DNA of 41,279 nucleotides, taken from contig CACXHG010000145.1 in the NCBI GenBank assembly GCA_902767355.1, forward strand, positions 1 to 41,279, read 5' to 3'. Below, one piece after another: positions 30,648-40,077 of this stretch. The notes under the pieces were generated by a model, which had not been told where the DNA came from, ran no database searches, and saw nothing but the letters and a program-made list of their open reading frames with translations. Within the stretch, counting starts at the first letter, position 1; each line of letters begins with the position of its first letter. Position numbers and translations under genes: made by a program. Source of the DNA: an uncultured Bacteroidia bacterium. GTDB taxonomy: Bacteria; Bacteroidota; Bacteroidia; Bacteroidales; UBA932.

Positions 30648-31667
30648 ATGGCATTTTCTATCCTGACACAAGAGTTGGCCATCGACCTCGGTACTGCCAA
30701 CACCGTCATTTTCATGAATGACAAGAAGGTCATCGACGAACCTTCTATTGTTGCCATCGATGCTTATACCGACAAGCCCCTGGCGGTCGGTACGCGCGCC
30801 AAACTGATGCACGAGCGCACCAACCCGGGCATCAAGACCATCCGTCCCCTCAAAGACGGCGTGATTGCAGATTTCGACGCTGCGGAGATTATGATCCGGG
30901 AGCTGATAAAGATGATTAACTATAAGAAGTCGTTCCTCACCCCCAGCCTCAAGATGGTCGTGGGCATCCCCCAGGGCTCTACAGAGGTAGAGAAGAGGGC
31001 CGTGCGCGACAGCTGCGAGCACGCCGGCGGCCGCGACATCTATATGGTATATGAGCCTATGGCCGCAGCCCTTGGCATCGGTCTGGACGTGACCGAGCCC
31101 AGCGGCAACATGATTGTCGATATCGGAGGCGGTACCACCGAGATCGCCATCATCTCCCTTGGCGGCATCGTGGCAGCCGAGAGCATACGCGTGGCAGGCG
31201 ACATCTTTACCTATGAGATCCAGCAGTACATGCGCCAGCAGCACAATATCCGCGTGGGCGAAATCACCGCCGAGGACATCAAGATCAAGATCGGCGCCGC
31301 CATCACCGACCTGGAAGAGGAGATCCCGCCGATGGTGGTCAAGGGTCCGAACATCATGACCGCTCACCCCATCGAGGCCGAAATCACTTCTCAGGAAGTT
31401 GCGCACTGCCTGGACAAGCAGCTGGCACGCATCGAGGCCGGCATCCTGGAGGTTCTGGAGCAGACTCCGCCCGAGCTCTACTCCGACATTGTGGACAAGG
31501 GTATCTACCTGACCGGCGGCGGCGCCCTGCTCAAGGGCATCGACCAGCGTTTCGCCAAGAAGATCAACATCCCCTTCCACGTGTCTGAAGACCCGCTGAG
31601 GGCTGTCGCCCGCGGAACCTGCGCCGCCCTGAAGAATATAGAGAAGTATCCCTTCCTGATGAGATAG
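30648..31667 (+). CDS. mreB: Rod-shape determining actin homologue MreB
   Basis: This 339-residue cytoskeletal ATPase forms membrane-bound filaments that direct lateral wall synthesis. Actin-fold phosphate loops are visible: AIDLGTANTVIF near the N-terminus, IVDIGGGTTEIAI in the middle, and YLTGGGALLKGID towards the end. Length is standard. It is the first of five elongasome genes in order. Confidence 0.97.
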   Translation: MAFSILTQELAIDLGTANTVIFMNDKKVIDEPSIVAIDAYTDKPLAVGTRAKLMHERTNPGIKTIRPLKDGVIADFDAAEIMIRELIKMINYKKSFLTPSLKMVVGIPQGSTEVEKRAVRDSCEHAGGRDIYMVYEPMAAALGIGLDVTEPSGNMIVDIGGGTTEIAIISLGGIVAAESIRVAGDIFTYEIQQYMRQQHNIRVGEITAEDIKIKIGAAITDLEEEIPPMVVKGPNIMTAHPIEAEITSQEVAHCLDKQLARIEAGILEVLEQTPPELYSDIVDKGIYLTGGGALLKGIDQRFAKKINIPFHVSEDPLRAVARGTCAALKNIEKYPFLMR

Positions 31668-31683
31668 AGCACTTTAAGCCCTG

Positions 31684-32508
31684 ATGGACTACCGCTCCGG
31701 CTCATACAAGGTGCTTATCACCGTCGGCGTATTCATCGCCCTGGAAGTCATATCCATAATCATGATCGTGCAGAACAGCGTTTTGCAGCGGTACATGATT
31801 ATGGGCGGCATCCGTACATCCCAGGTGTTCATCTGGGAGCGGAGCGAGGGTCTGCGCGAGTTTTTCCGGCTGCGCTCCTACAACCAGGCGCTGCAGGAAG
31901 AGAATGCGCAGTTGCGCTCCAAGCTGGCCCAGATGCAGTATCTGGAAGAATTCAAGGAGGTTACAGACACCACCATGGGCCTGTACCGCTGGATTCCGGC
32001 CAGCATCATCAAGAATATCCCCAACAAGCAGCACAACTACCTCATCCTGAACCGGGGCGCCAAGGACGGGGTGGAGCCCGAGATGGGCGTGGTCACGCAC
32101 AAGGCCATAGTGGGCGTCGTGGGCGCCGTGAGCGAGAATTACTGCTATGTGATATCGTTCCACAACAAGAGCCAGAAGGCCAGCGCCATGATTTCCGGCA
32201 CCAACGACTTCGGACTGCTGACCTGGGACGGGACCGACGGCCACACCGCCACCCTGTCGCACGTGCCGCTCTCCACGACGGGAGCCGTGGGCGACACCAT
32301 CTGCACCAGCGGCTACTCCACGATTTATCCGCCCGACATTCCCGTCGGCATAGTGACCGACGTGGACGCCGTGAGCGGCATGTACAAGGATATGAAGGTG
32401 GATATGTTCCAGGATGTGCGCAGCCTCAAGTATGTTTACATCGTGCAGCGCCACCATCAGGCCGAGATAGATCAATTGTCAAAAACCAAGGTTACCAACA
32501 GAGAGTAG
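31684..32508 (+). CDS. mreC: Rod-shape determining protein MreC
   Basis: The 274-residue protein has a short cytoplasmic start, one membrane segment (VLITVGVFIALEVISIIMIV), a periplasmic coiled coil (YNQALQEENAQLRSKLAQMQ) and the beta-barrel MreC domain (NYLILNRGAKDGVEPEMGVV). MreC activates the RodA-PBP2 synthase from the periplasmic side. Sixteen bases separate it from mreB and one base from mreD. Confidence 0.93.
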   Translation: MDYRSGSYKVLITVGVFIALEVISIIMIVQNSVLQRYMIMGGIRTSQVFIWERSEGLREFFRLRSYNQALQEENAQLRSKLAQMQYLEEFKEVTDTTMGLYRWIPASIIKNIPNKQHNYLILNRGAKDGVEPEMGVVTHKAIVGVVGAVSENYCYVISFHNKSQKASAMISGTNDFGLLTWDGTDGHTATLSHVPLSTTGAVGDTICTSGYSTIYPPDIPVGIVTDVDAVSGMYKDMKVDMFQDVRSLKYVYIVQRHHQAEIDQLSKTKVTNRE

Positions 32509-32509
32509 A

Positions 32510-33019
32510 ATGCCGGGATATCTGCGACAGATAATCATTTATGCGGTGGTGATCCTGCTTCAGGTCATCCTGAACAACTATGTCAATCTGGGTCCGATGA
32601 TATACATCTGCCTGGTGCCGCTGCTGATTGTATATCTGCCGCTGGACCAGAAGCCCTATGTCTCGCTCATCATAGCCTTCGGGCTGGGCCTGCTGATAGA
32701 CATACTCGCCGACGGGGTACTGGGGCTCAACGCCGGCGCGGCGACCCTCGTGGCACTGGTGTACCGCCCCATCTTCTATCCCGTATTCCAGAAGAACAAC
32801 TACAGCAAGAAATACATCCCGCCCATCCGCGAGAGCAACATCTGGCACCACGTGCTTTACATGACCATTATCCTGGCCATATACTTCCTGTTCTACATCG
32901 CGTTCGACGGGCTGGCCGTCTCCACCCTGCTGTCTTCGCTGCTGCGCTACCTGCTCAACATTGCCGTAAACCTGGCGCTGGTAATCATTGTTGACCTCAC
33001 TCTCTTCAACAAGAGTTAA
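32510..33019 (+). CDS. mreD: Rod-shape determining protein MreD
   Basis: This 169-residue membrane protein has about five hydrophobic segments (IIIYAVVILLQVILNN, MIYICLVPLLIVYLPL, LIIAFGLGLLIDILAD, LYMTIILAIYFLFYIAF, LLNIAVNLALVIIVDL). Sequence conservation in MreD is low, and the assignment rests on topology, length and position between mreC and mrdA. Confidence 0.88.
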   Translation: MPGYLRQIIIYAVVILLQVILNNYVNLGPMIYICLVPLLIVYLPLDQKPYVSLIIAFGLGLLIDILADGVLGLNAGAATLVALVYRPIFYPVFQKNNYSKKYIPPIRESNIWHHVLYMTIILAIYFLFYIAFDGLAVSTLLSSLLRYLLNIAVNLALVIIVDLTLFNKS

Positions 33020-33031
33020 CACCCGGCGCTT

Positions 33032-34873
33032 ATGAAGTTTTACCTGAGCAGGCGCAACACCATATTGCTGGTAGTCTTTGTGATCTTCGTGATAATAGCC
33101 GTGCGGCTGTTTACCATCCAGATACTGGACGACCAGTACAGCGTGACATCGGAAAACAACGCCCTCAAATATGTGACCATCTACCCCGCCCGCGGCCGCA
33201 TCCTGGACCGCAACGGAGAGACCATCGTAGAGAACAAGATCACCTACGACATTATGGTCACGCCCCGCCAGGTGAGCGACTTTGACACGCTGGCAATATG
33301 CGAGATCTTCGGCCTGACGCCCCAGTTCGTGCGCGAGCGCTTCGATTCCTACTCCAGCAACGAGCGCAAGATAGGCTTCGGCTCCATGCCGTTCTTAAAG
33401 CAGGTCAGCAGCGAGCAATACAACGCCTTCGCAGAGAAGGCTTTCCTCTTCCCGGGCTTCGACGCCGTGGCCCGCAGCGCCAGGGTCTATCCCGTGAACG
33501 CCGGCGGCAACCTGATAGGCTATGTGTCTGAAGTGGACCGGGACTACATCGAAAAGCATCCCGACTACAAACCCGGCGACTATGCCGGCAAGACGGGCAT
33601 AGAGCGGGCCTACGAGCACCGCCTGAGCGGCGAAAAGGGCTACACGGTGTACTACCGCGACGCCCGCGGCCGCATCAAGGGCCACTACGAAGACGGCGCG
33701 ATGGACAAGGAGGCGATTGCCGGCAGCGACATCGTCACCACAATAGACGCCGAGCTGCAGTCCTACGGCGAGACTCTCATGCGCAACAAGGTCGGCAGCG
33801 TGGTGGCCATAGAGCCCTCTACCGGCGAGATTCTGACCCTTATCTCCAGCCCCGGCATAGACGTCAGCCAGCTGGCGGAGATCAACAAATACTATAAAGA
33901 AATCAGCGAGAACCCCTATAACCCCATGTTCAACCGCACCGTGCAGAGCGCGCAGCCTCCGGGCTCGGTGTTCAAGCTGGTCAACGGCCTGATCGGCCTG
34001 CAGGAGGGCGTGCTCACGCGGGACACCCGCTACCCCTGCAGCCGCGGCTACACCAACGGCAAGGTACACGTGGGCTGCCACGGGCATCCGTCGCCCATCA
34101 ACCTGCCCCAGTCCATAGCGATGAGCTGCAACGCCTATTACTGCTATGTGCTGCGCAACATTATGGACAACCGCAAATACGACAATATAGAAGAGGCCTT
34201 TGAAAAGTGGCGCGAGTATGTCTGCAGCTTCGGCTTCGGCCACAAGCTGGGCAGCGACGTGCCCTACGAGCTGGGCGGCAATGTGCCCACCGTGAACACC
34301 TACAACAAACTGCACGGCAAGGGCCGCTGGAAGTCGCTCTCCATCATCTCGCTCTCCATCGGGCAGGGCGAGCTGGGCTGCACCCCGCTGCACCTGGCCA
34401 ATCTGGCGGCGACCATAGCCAACCGCGGCTATTACTATGTGCCCCACATGATCAAGGGCGACGAGCAGTATCCGCTGGACTCCACCTACACCGTGAAGAA
34501 CTATACCATGGTCGATCCCAAGTATTTCCCGCTCATAGTGGAGGGGATGAACCAGTCGGTCTATGGCGACGGCGGCACCTCGCACGTGGCCCAGGTGCCG
34601 GGCGTGAACATGTGCGGCAAGACCGGCACGGCCCAGAACCCGCATGGCGACGACCACTCCGTGTTTATCTGCTTCGCGCCCAAGGACAACCCCAAGATTG
34701 CCGTGGCGGCCTACATAGAGAACGGCGGTTTCGGCGCCACCTGGGCGGCTCCGATCGCCTCGCTCATCGTGGAGAAATACCTCAACGGCGAGATTCAGCG
34801 CACCGAACTTGAGACGCGCGTAAAGAACGGATATCTGCTCAACAAAGTGCCCGTAAGAAGGAGGAGAAAGTAA
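33032..34873 (+). CDS. mrdA: Penicillin-binding protein 2, elongasome transpeptidase
   Basis: The 613-residue class B PBP has one N-terminal membrane anchor (TILLVVFVIFVIIAVRLFTI), a pedestal domain with PARGRILDRNGETIVEN, and a transpeptidase domain with catalytic Ser312 and Lys315 (SVFK), the SxN motif in SCNAYYCY, and Lys530-Thr-Gly (GKTGTAQ). It cross-links new wall along the cell length with RodA. Its stop and the rodA start overlap by one base (TAATG). Confidence 0.95.
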   Translation: MKFYLSRRNTILLVVFVIFVIIAVRLFTIQILDDQYSVTSENNALKYVTIYPARGRILDRNGETIVENKITYDIMVTPRQVSDFDTLAICEIFGLTPQFVRERFDSYSSNERKIGFGSMPFLKQVSSEQYNAFAEKAFLFPGFDAVARSARVYPVNAGGNLIGYVSEVDRDYIEKHPDYKPGDYAGKTGIERAYEHRLSGEKGYTVYYRDARGRIKGHYEDGAMDKEAIAGSDIVTTIDAELQSYGETLMRNKVGSVVAIEPSTGEILTLISSPGIDVSQLAEINKYYKEISENPYNPMFNRTVQSAQPPGSVFKLVNGLIGLQEGVLTRDTRYPCSRGYTNGKVHVGCHGHPSPINLPQSIAMSCNAYYCYVLRNIMDNRKYDNIEEAFEKWREYVCSFGFGHKLGSDVPYELGGNVPTVNTYNKLHGKGRWKSLSIISLSIGQGELGCTPLHLANLAATIANRGYYYVPHMIKGDEQYPLDSTYTVKNYTMVDPKYFPLIVEGMNQSVYGDGGTSHVAQVPGVNMCGKTGTAQNPHGDDHSVFICFAPKDNPKIAVAAYIENGGFGATWAAPIASLIVEKYLNGEIQRTELETRVKNGYLLNKVPVRRRRK

Positions 34874-36318
34874 TGGCGATCCGCAAGCATACATACCGCA
34901 ATCTGGACTGGACCCTGATAATCTGCTATCTGATTCTGGTGTTCTTCGGCTGGCTCAACATCTTTTCTGTGCTGCACGGCGACAAGACCAGCATCCTCGG
35001 CATATTCGACTTCACCCAGAAATACGGCATGCACCTGGTGTGGATCATTATCTCCCTGACGGTGGCGTTCCTGATTATCAGGGTGCTGCCGGCCAATTTC
35101 TGGCAGGGCATAGCCTGGCCGGCCTACGGGGGAGTTATATTGCTGCTGATGGCCACGCTCGTGCTGGGCGTGAGCAGCCACGGCTCCCAGAGCTGGATAC
35201 AGATTGGCGGCTTCCGCCTGCAGCCGGCCGAGTTTTCAAAGATTACCACGGCGCTGGCGCTGGCGACGGTCATGAGCAAATATGGCTTTTCCATAAAGAA
35301 CATCTCCGACATCGCCAAGGTGGCCGGGCTGCTGCTGCTGCCCATGGCCATCATCCTGCTGGAGAACGAGACCGGCAGCATGCTGGTCTATGTGGGGTTT
35401 CTGGTCGTGCTCTACCGCGAGGGAATGTCTGGCTGGATCATCACCCTGGGCTTTCTGACAGTGCTGGAGTTCATCCTTACCATCATCACCTCGCCCTATG
35501 TGGCCGTGTCCCTGGGCATCTGCATATTCCTGCTGGTATATTTCTTCCGCAGGGACGAGTATATCCTGGGGCTGATCGTGGTGGCGCTGTCGGTGGTGGC
35601 GCTTGTATTTATTCCCAAACTGCTTGAAATAGACGCCATTGCCGCCATAAACCCGCTGCCGGCGGCAGCCTGGCTCTCTATCATAGCCGGCGGCGTGGTC
35701 CTTTTCTTCATCGTCCGCCTCACCCTGCGCTTCCCGCGCCTGAAGTTCGAGCGCAACGCCCTGATTGTGCTGCTGTGCGGCATATTGTTCGTGCATTCGG
35801 TACAGTTTTTCTACAACAACGTGCTGCAGGACCACCAGCGCAACCGTATAGACGTGTTCCTGGGGCTGGTAGATGACCCCAAGGGCGTGGGCTACAACCT
35901 GCACCAGTCGATGGTGGCCATAGGCAGCGGCGGCCTGTTCGGCAAGGGCTTCATGAACGGCACCCAGACTTCCCTGGGCTATGTGCCGGAGCAGGAGACC
36001 GACTTTATTTTCTGCACCATAGGCGAAGAATGGGGCCTGCTGGGCGCCCTTGCCGTACTGGTGCTGTACTTTGTCATCATCTCCAGGCTCATTATCCTGG
36101 CAGACAAGACCAAAGACACCTTTACCCGGGTGTTCGGCTACAGCGTTGCCATGTGCATAGCCGTGCACGTGGTCATAAACATAGGCATGACCATTGGCCT
36201 GATGCCGGTCATCGGCATCCCGCTGCCCTATCTGAGCTACGGCGGCAGCGCCCTGCTGGCCTTTACCACCATGCTGGCCATATTTATCAAACTTGAATTC
36301 GATTCCCGGAAAATATAA
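34873..36318 (+). CDS. rodA: Peptidoglycan glycosyltransferase RodA
   Basis: The 481-residue SEDS protein polymerises glycan strands from lipid II with PBP2. Many membrane segments are visible, with SEDS hallmarks LQPAEFSKI, LLENETGSMLVYVGF, GVGYNLHQSMVAIGSGGLFG, and the C-terminal GIPLPYLSYGGSALL. It is some 60-100 residues longer than typical proteobacterial RodA because of additional hydrophobic segments in the middle (about residues 210-320), a layout seen in Bacteroidota. Confidence 0.93.
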   Translation: MAIRKHTYRNLDWTLIICYLILVFFGWLNIFSVLHGDKTSILGIFDFTQKYGMHLVWIIISLTVAFLIIRVLPANFWQGIAWPAYGGVILLLMATLVLGVSSHGSQSWIQIGGFRLQPAEFSKITTALALATVMSKYGFSIKNISDIAKVAGLLLLPMAIILLENETGSMLVYVGFLVVLYREGMSGWIITLGFLTVLEFILTIITSPYVAVSLGICIFLLVYFFRRDEYILGLIVVALSVVALVFIPKLLEIDAIAAINPLPAAAWLSIIAGGVVLFFIVRLTLRFPRLKFERNALIVLLCGILFVHSVQFFYNNVLQDHQRNRIDVFLGLVDDPKGVGYNLHQSMVAIGSGGLFGKGFMNGTQTSLGYVPEQETDFIFCTIGEEWGLLGALAVLVLYFVIISRLIILADKTKDTFTRVFGYSVAMCIAVHVVINIGMTIGLMPVIGIPLPYLSYGGSALLAFTTMLAIFIKLEFDSRKI

Positions 36319-36333
36319 ACAAACACTATATCT

Positions 36334-39132
36334 ATGAATTTTGCAGACAGACACATTGGCCCCCGCGGGGAGCAGACACAGCAGATGTTAAAGGCTCTGG
36401 GCCTCGGCAGCCTGGACGACCTGGTGGCCCAGACCGTCCCCGGCGACATACTCCTGCCGGAGCCGCTGAAGCTCTCACCCGCAATGAGGGAAGGCGAATA
36501 TCTGGCTCATCTCAAGGAGATTGCCGCAAAAAACAAGCACTTCCGCTCCCTGATCGGCATGGGCTGGTACCGCAGCGACACCCCCGCGGTGATAGAGCGC
36601 AACATTTTTGAGAATCCCTCCTGGTACACTTCCTACACCCCCTACCAGGCAGAAATATCGCAGGGACGGCTGGAGGCGCTCATGATTTTCCAGACGATGG
36701 TCGCCTCCATGACCGGCTTCAACCTGGCCAACTGCTCCATGCTGGACGACGCCACTGCCGCAGCCGAGGCGATGCGCATGATGTACAACCTGCGCAGCCG
36801 CGAGGCCGTAGCCGCAGGCAAGAACCTGCTGTTTGTAGATAAAAACATCTTTCCCAACGTGCTGTCGGTGCTCCAGACCCGTGCCGAAGCCCTCGGCATA
36901 GCTCTGGATGTGAGCGACTGGGAGAGCTACACCATCCGCGAGCGCTGCTTCGGAGCCATCCTGCAGTACCCGGCTGCCAACGGCGAGGTGCGCGACTACT
37001 CGGCCTTCTGCCAGAAGGCTCACGAGCGCGGGATGCTGGTGACAGCCTACTGCGACCTGCTCTCGCTGGCCCTGTTCAGGGAGCCGGCCGCCTGGGGGGC
37101 GGACATCGCCGTGGGCAGTGCGCAGCGTTTCGGCCTTCCCATGGGCTTCGGCGGCCCCACAGCCGGCTTCATGGCCACCCGCGACGAATATAAGCGTTCC
37201 CTGCCGGGCCGCATCATCGGCGCCTCCAAGGACCGCCTTGGCAATACCGCCTACCGCCTGGCCCTGCAGACCCGCGAGCAGCACATCAAGCGCGAGAAGG
37301 CCACCAGCAACATCTGCACGGCTTCGGCGCTGATGGCCGTCATGACCGGCATGTTTGCCGTATGGCACGGTCCCGAGGGCATCAAGACCATCGCCCGCCG
37401 AGCCTACGACTATGCCCACCTGTTTGCCCGCGCCCTGGCAAAGAACGGCTACATCCTGGCCTCCAAGTGCTTCTTTGACACGATAGAGGTGCACGCCCCC
37501 AATGTGGATGCCATACGCGCCCGCGCCCTGGAGAAAGGCTTCAATTTCTACTATCCCGACGAAGAGCGGGTGCGCATCAGCTTTGACGAACTCTCCTGCG
37601 ACGACGAGATCGCGCAGATGTGCGAGATTTTCCAGATAAAGACTGCCGAGCTGCCCCAGACCCAGGAGCCCCTGGCGCGCCAGAATGCATTTCTGACATC
37701 CGAGGTGTTCAGCCTCTACCACAGCGAGACCGAGATGATGCGCTACATCAAGAAGCTGGAGCGCAAGGACATCTCCCTCACCCACTCCATGATTCCGCTA
37801 GGCAGCTGCACGATGAAGCTCAACGCCGCCACGGAGATGATTCCCCTCTCCTGGCGCGAATTTGCCGACATCCACCCTTACGCGCCCAAAGACCAGACGG
37901 CCGGCACAATGCAGATAATAAGCGAACTGGAGCACGACCTGGCGGTGATCACCGGCCTGGACGCCTGCTCGCTGCAGCCCAACAGCGGCGCGGCGGGAGA
38001 ATACGCCGGCCTTATCACCATACGCAACTATTTCAATGCCACCGGCCAGAGCCAGCGCAGGGTGATGCTCATCCCGGCCAGCGCCCACGGCACCAACCCC
38101 GCAAGCGCCACCATGGCCGGCTTCGAGCTGGACATCGTGGACTTTGACGAAAACGGCGACGTGAAGGTGGATTCCCTCCGCGAGAAGGCTGCCGCTGCCG
38201 GCGAGCGCCTGGCGGGCCTGATGATAACCTACCCCTCTACCAACGGCATCTTCGAGGCCAAGATACGCCAGATCGTGGACATCATCCACAGCTTCGGCGG
38301 CATGGTGTATATGGACGGAGCCAACATGAATGCCCAGTGCGGCCTCACCAACCCCGGCTATATCGGAGCCGACGTATGCCACCTGAACCTGCACAAGACC
38401 TTCGCCATGCCCCACGGCGGCGGCGGTCCCGGCGTAGGTCCCATCTGCACGAGCAAGACCCTGGCGCCGTATATGCCCGGCCATCCGGAAGTGCCCTCCT
38501 GCGGCGGGGCGGGCATGAGCGCCGTGAGCGCAGCCCCCTACGGCAGCCCGCTGCTGCTGACCATCACCCACGCCTACATCAAGATGCTGGGCGCCGAAGG
38601 CCTGAGGCGCGTCAGCCAGATGGCCATTCTCAATGCCAATTACATTGCCAAGGCCCTGGAGCCGGAGTTCAGCACCCTCTATAAGGGCGAGGGCGGCCGC
38701 GTGGCCCACGAATGCATCATCGACCTGCGTCACTTCAAGGCCACCTACGGCGTGGATGCCACCGACGTGGCCAAGCGCCTGATGGATTTCGGTTTCCACG
38801 CCCCGACCCTGAGCTTCCCCGTGCACGAGACGCTCATGGTAGAGCCCACCGAGAGCGAGCCCAAAGAAGAGCTGGACCGCTTTGCCCAGGCCATGAAGGC
38901 CATCAAGGCCGAGTGCGAGGCCATCCGGGACGGCCGGCTGGACGCAGCCGACAACCCCGTGAAGATGGCTCCCCACACCGCCGTAGAAGTCTGCGGCGAC
39001 GCATGGAGCCACCCCTATGGCAGGCAAGTTGCAGCGTTCCCCCTGGAATGGATCAAAGACAATAAATTCTGGCCCGCCTGCGCCCGTGTAGACAACGGCC
39101 TGGGCGACAGAAACTTAATAGCTAATTTATAA
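36334..39132 (+). CDS. gcvP: Glycine dehydrogenase (decarboxylating), P protein
   Basis: This 932-residue PLP enzyme decarboxylates glycine and passes the aminomethyl group to the lipoyl H protein. N-terminal (RHIGPRGEQTQQMLKALGL) and C-terminal halves are fused in one chain, as in the homodimeric form. The PLP lysine is Lys688 in NLHKTFAMPHGGGGPGVGP. The glycine-rich loop in ILIPASAHGTNPASA-like sequence is intact. It lies 15 nt after rodA and 3 nt before lgt, an unusual position within cell-envelope genes; gcvT and gcvH are not in the window. Confidence 0.95.
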   Translation: MNFADRHIGPRGEQTQQMLKALGLGSLDDLVAQTVPGDILLPEPLKLSPAMREGEYLAHLKEIAAKNKHFRSLIGMGWYRSDTPAVIERNIFENPSWYTSYTPYQAEISQGRLEALMIFQTMVASMTGFNLANCSMLDDATAAAEAMRMMYNLRSREAVAAGKNLLFVDKNIFPNVLSVLQTRAEALGIALDVSDWESYTIRERCFGAILQYPAANGEVRDYSAFCQKAHERGMLVTAYCDLLSLALFREPAAWGADIAVGSAQRFGLPMGFGGPTAGFMATRDEYKRSLPGRIIGASKDRLGNTAYRLALQTREQHIKREKATSNICTASALMAVMTGMFAVWHGPEGIKTIARRAYDYAHLFARALAKNGYILASKCFFDTIEVHAPNVDAIRARALEKGFNFYYPDEERVRISFDELSCDDEIAQMCEIFQIKTAELPQTQEPLARQNAFLTSEVFSLYHSETEMMRYIKKLERKDISLTHSMIPLGSCTMKLNAATEMIPLSWREFADIHPYAPKDQTAGTMQIISELEHDLAVITGLDACSLQPNSGAAGEYAGLITIRNYFNATGQSQRRVMLIPASAHGTNPASATMAGFELDIVDFDENGDVKVDSLREKAAAAGERLAGLMITYPSTNGIFEAKIRQIVDIIHSFGGMVYMDGANMNAQCGLTNPGYIGADVCHLNLHKTFAMPHGGGGPGVGPICTSKTLAPYMPGHPEVPSCGGAGMSAVSAAPYGSPLLLTITHAYIKMLGAEGLRRVSQMAILNANYIAKALEPEFSTLYKGEGGRVAHECIIDLRHFKATYGVDATDVAKRLMDFGFHAPTLSFPVHETLMVEPTESEPKEELDRFAQAMKAIKAECEAIRDGRLDAADNPVKMAPHTAVEVCGDAWSHPYGRQVAAFPLEWIKDNKFWPACARVDNGLGDRNLIANL

Positions 39133-39135
39133 GAT

Positions 39136-40071
39136 ATGTTCAATCTGCTGTACGTAACCTGGGATGTCAATCCCATATTGCTTCAGATAGGCCCCTTGGC
39201 CATCAGGTACTATTCCCTACTGTTCATTGCCGGTTTCCCGCTGGGCTACTGGATGGTGTGGAAGTTCTATCAGCGCGAAGGCAAGAACACCGACCTGCTG
39301 GAGCCGCTGCTCTACGCCCTGCTGCTGGGCACCATCGTGGGCGCCCGCCTGGGCCACTGCCTCTTCTACGAGCCCGAATTCTATCTGAAACATCCGGCCG
39401 AGATCATCAAGGTATGGCACGGCGGCCTGGCCAGCCACGGCGGCGCGATAGGCGTGCTGCTGGCCATCTGGTGGTATGCCAATAAATACGGCAAGAAAAA
39501 CGGTTTCGACTTCATGTGGCTGCTGGACCGCCTGGTGATAGCCATCTGCTTCGCCGGCTGTTTCATACGCCTTGGCAACCTGTTCAACTCGGAGATTTTC
39601 GGCGGTGCAACCACCCTGCCATGGGGCTTCAAGTTCCCCCGCAGCGCACAGTGGGTGGCCGAATACGGCCCGGCGGTGTATCCGCCCGACGGCGCGGCGT
39701 GCCATCCAACCCAGATCTACGAGGCGCTGAGCTACCTGCTGCTGGGCTTCTTCCTGCTCTGGATCTACTGGAAGAAGGCCGACAAGGTGTACAAGGGCTG
39801 GATTTTCGGAGTTTTCCTGATCGTGCTCTTCGGGATGCGCTTCCTTATAGAGTTCATCAAAAACGACCAGGTCGGCTTTGAAAACGGGATGCTCTTCAAC
39901 ATGGGACAGCTGCTCAGCGTGCCGTTCATAGTTGCCGGCATCATAATTCTCGTGCTGAGCTACGTCAAGAAGCGCCCGCTGCTGATGATATCCAAACCCA
40001 AAGAGGAACCCAAGGAAAAAGGCCCGCGCATGTCGCACTCAAAGCGTATGGCGGCCGGCATGAAACAGTAG
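39136..40071 (+). CDS. lgt: Prolipoprotein diacylglyceryl transferase
   Basis: The 311-residue inner-membrane enzyme adds diacylglycerol to the lipobox cysteine of prolipoproteins. Signature elements are HGGLASHGG (residues 95-103) and RLGNLFNSEIFG (145-156), within about seven membrane segments. The C-terminus is a basic cytoplasmic tail (KPKEEPKEKGPRMSHSKRMA). It would process the four lipoproteins encoded in this window. Confidence 0.95.
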   Translation: MFNLLYVTWDVNPILLQIGPLAIRYYSLLFIAGFPLGYWMVWKFYQREGKNTDLLEPLLYALLLGTIVGARLGHCLFYEPEFYLKHPAEIIKVWHGGLASHGGAIGVLLAIWWYANKYGKKNGFDFMWLLDRLVIAICFAGCFIRLGNLFNSEIFGGATTLPWGFKFPRSAQWVAEYGPAVYPPDGAACHPTQIYEALSYLLLGFFLLWIYWKKADKVYKGWIFGVFLIVLFGMRFLIEFIKNDQVGFENGMLFNMGQLLSVPFIVAGIIILVLSYVKKRPLLMISKPKEEPKEKGPRMSHSKRMAAGMKQ

Positions 40072-40077
40072 CGAGCC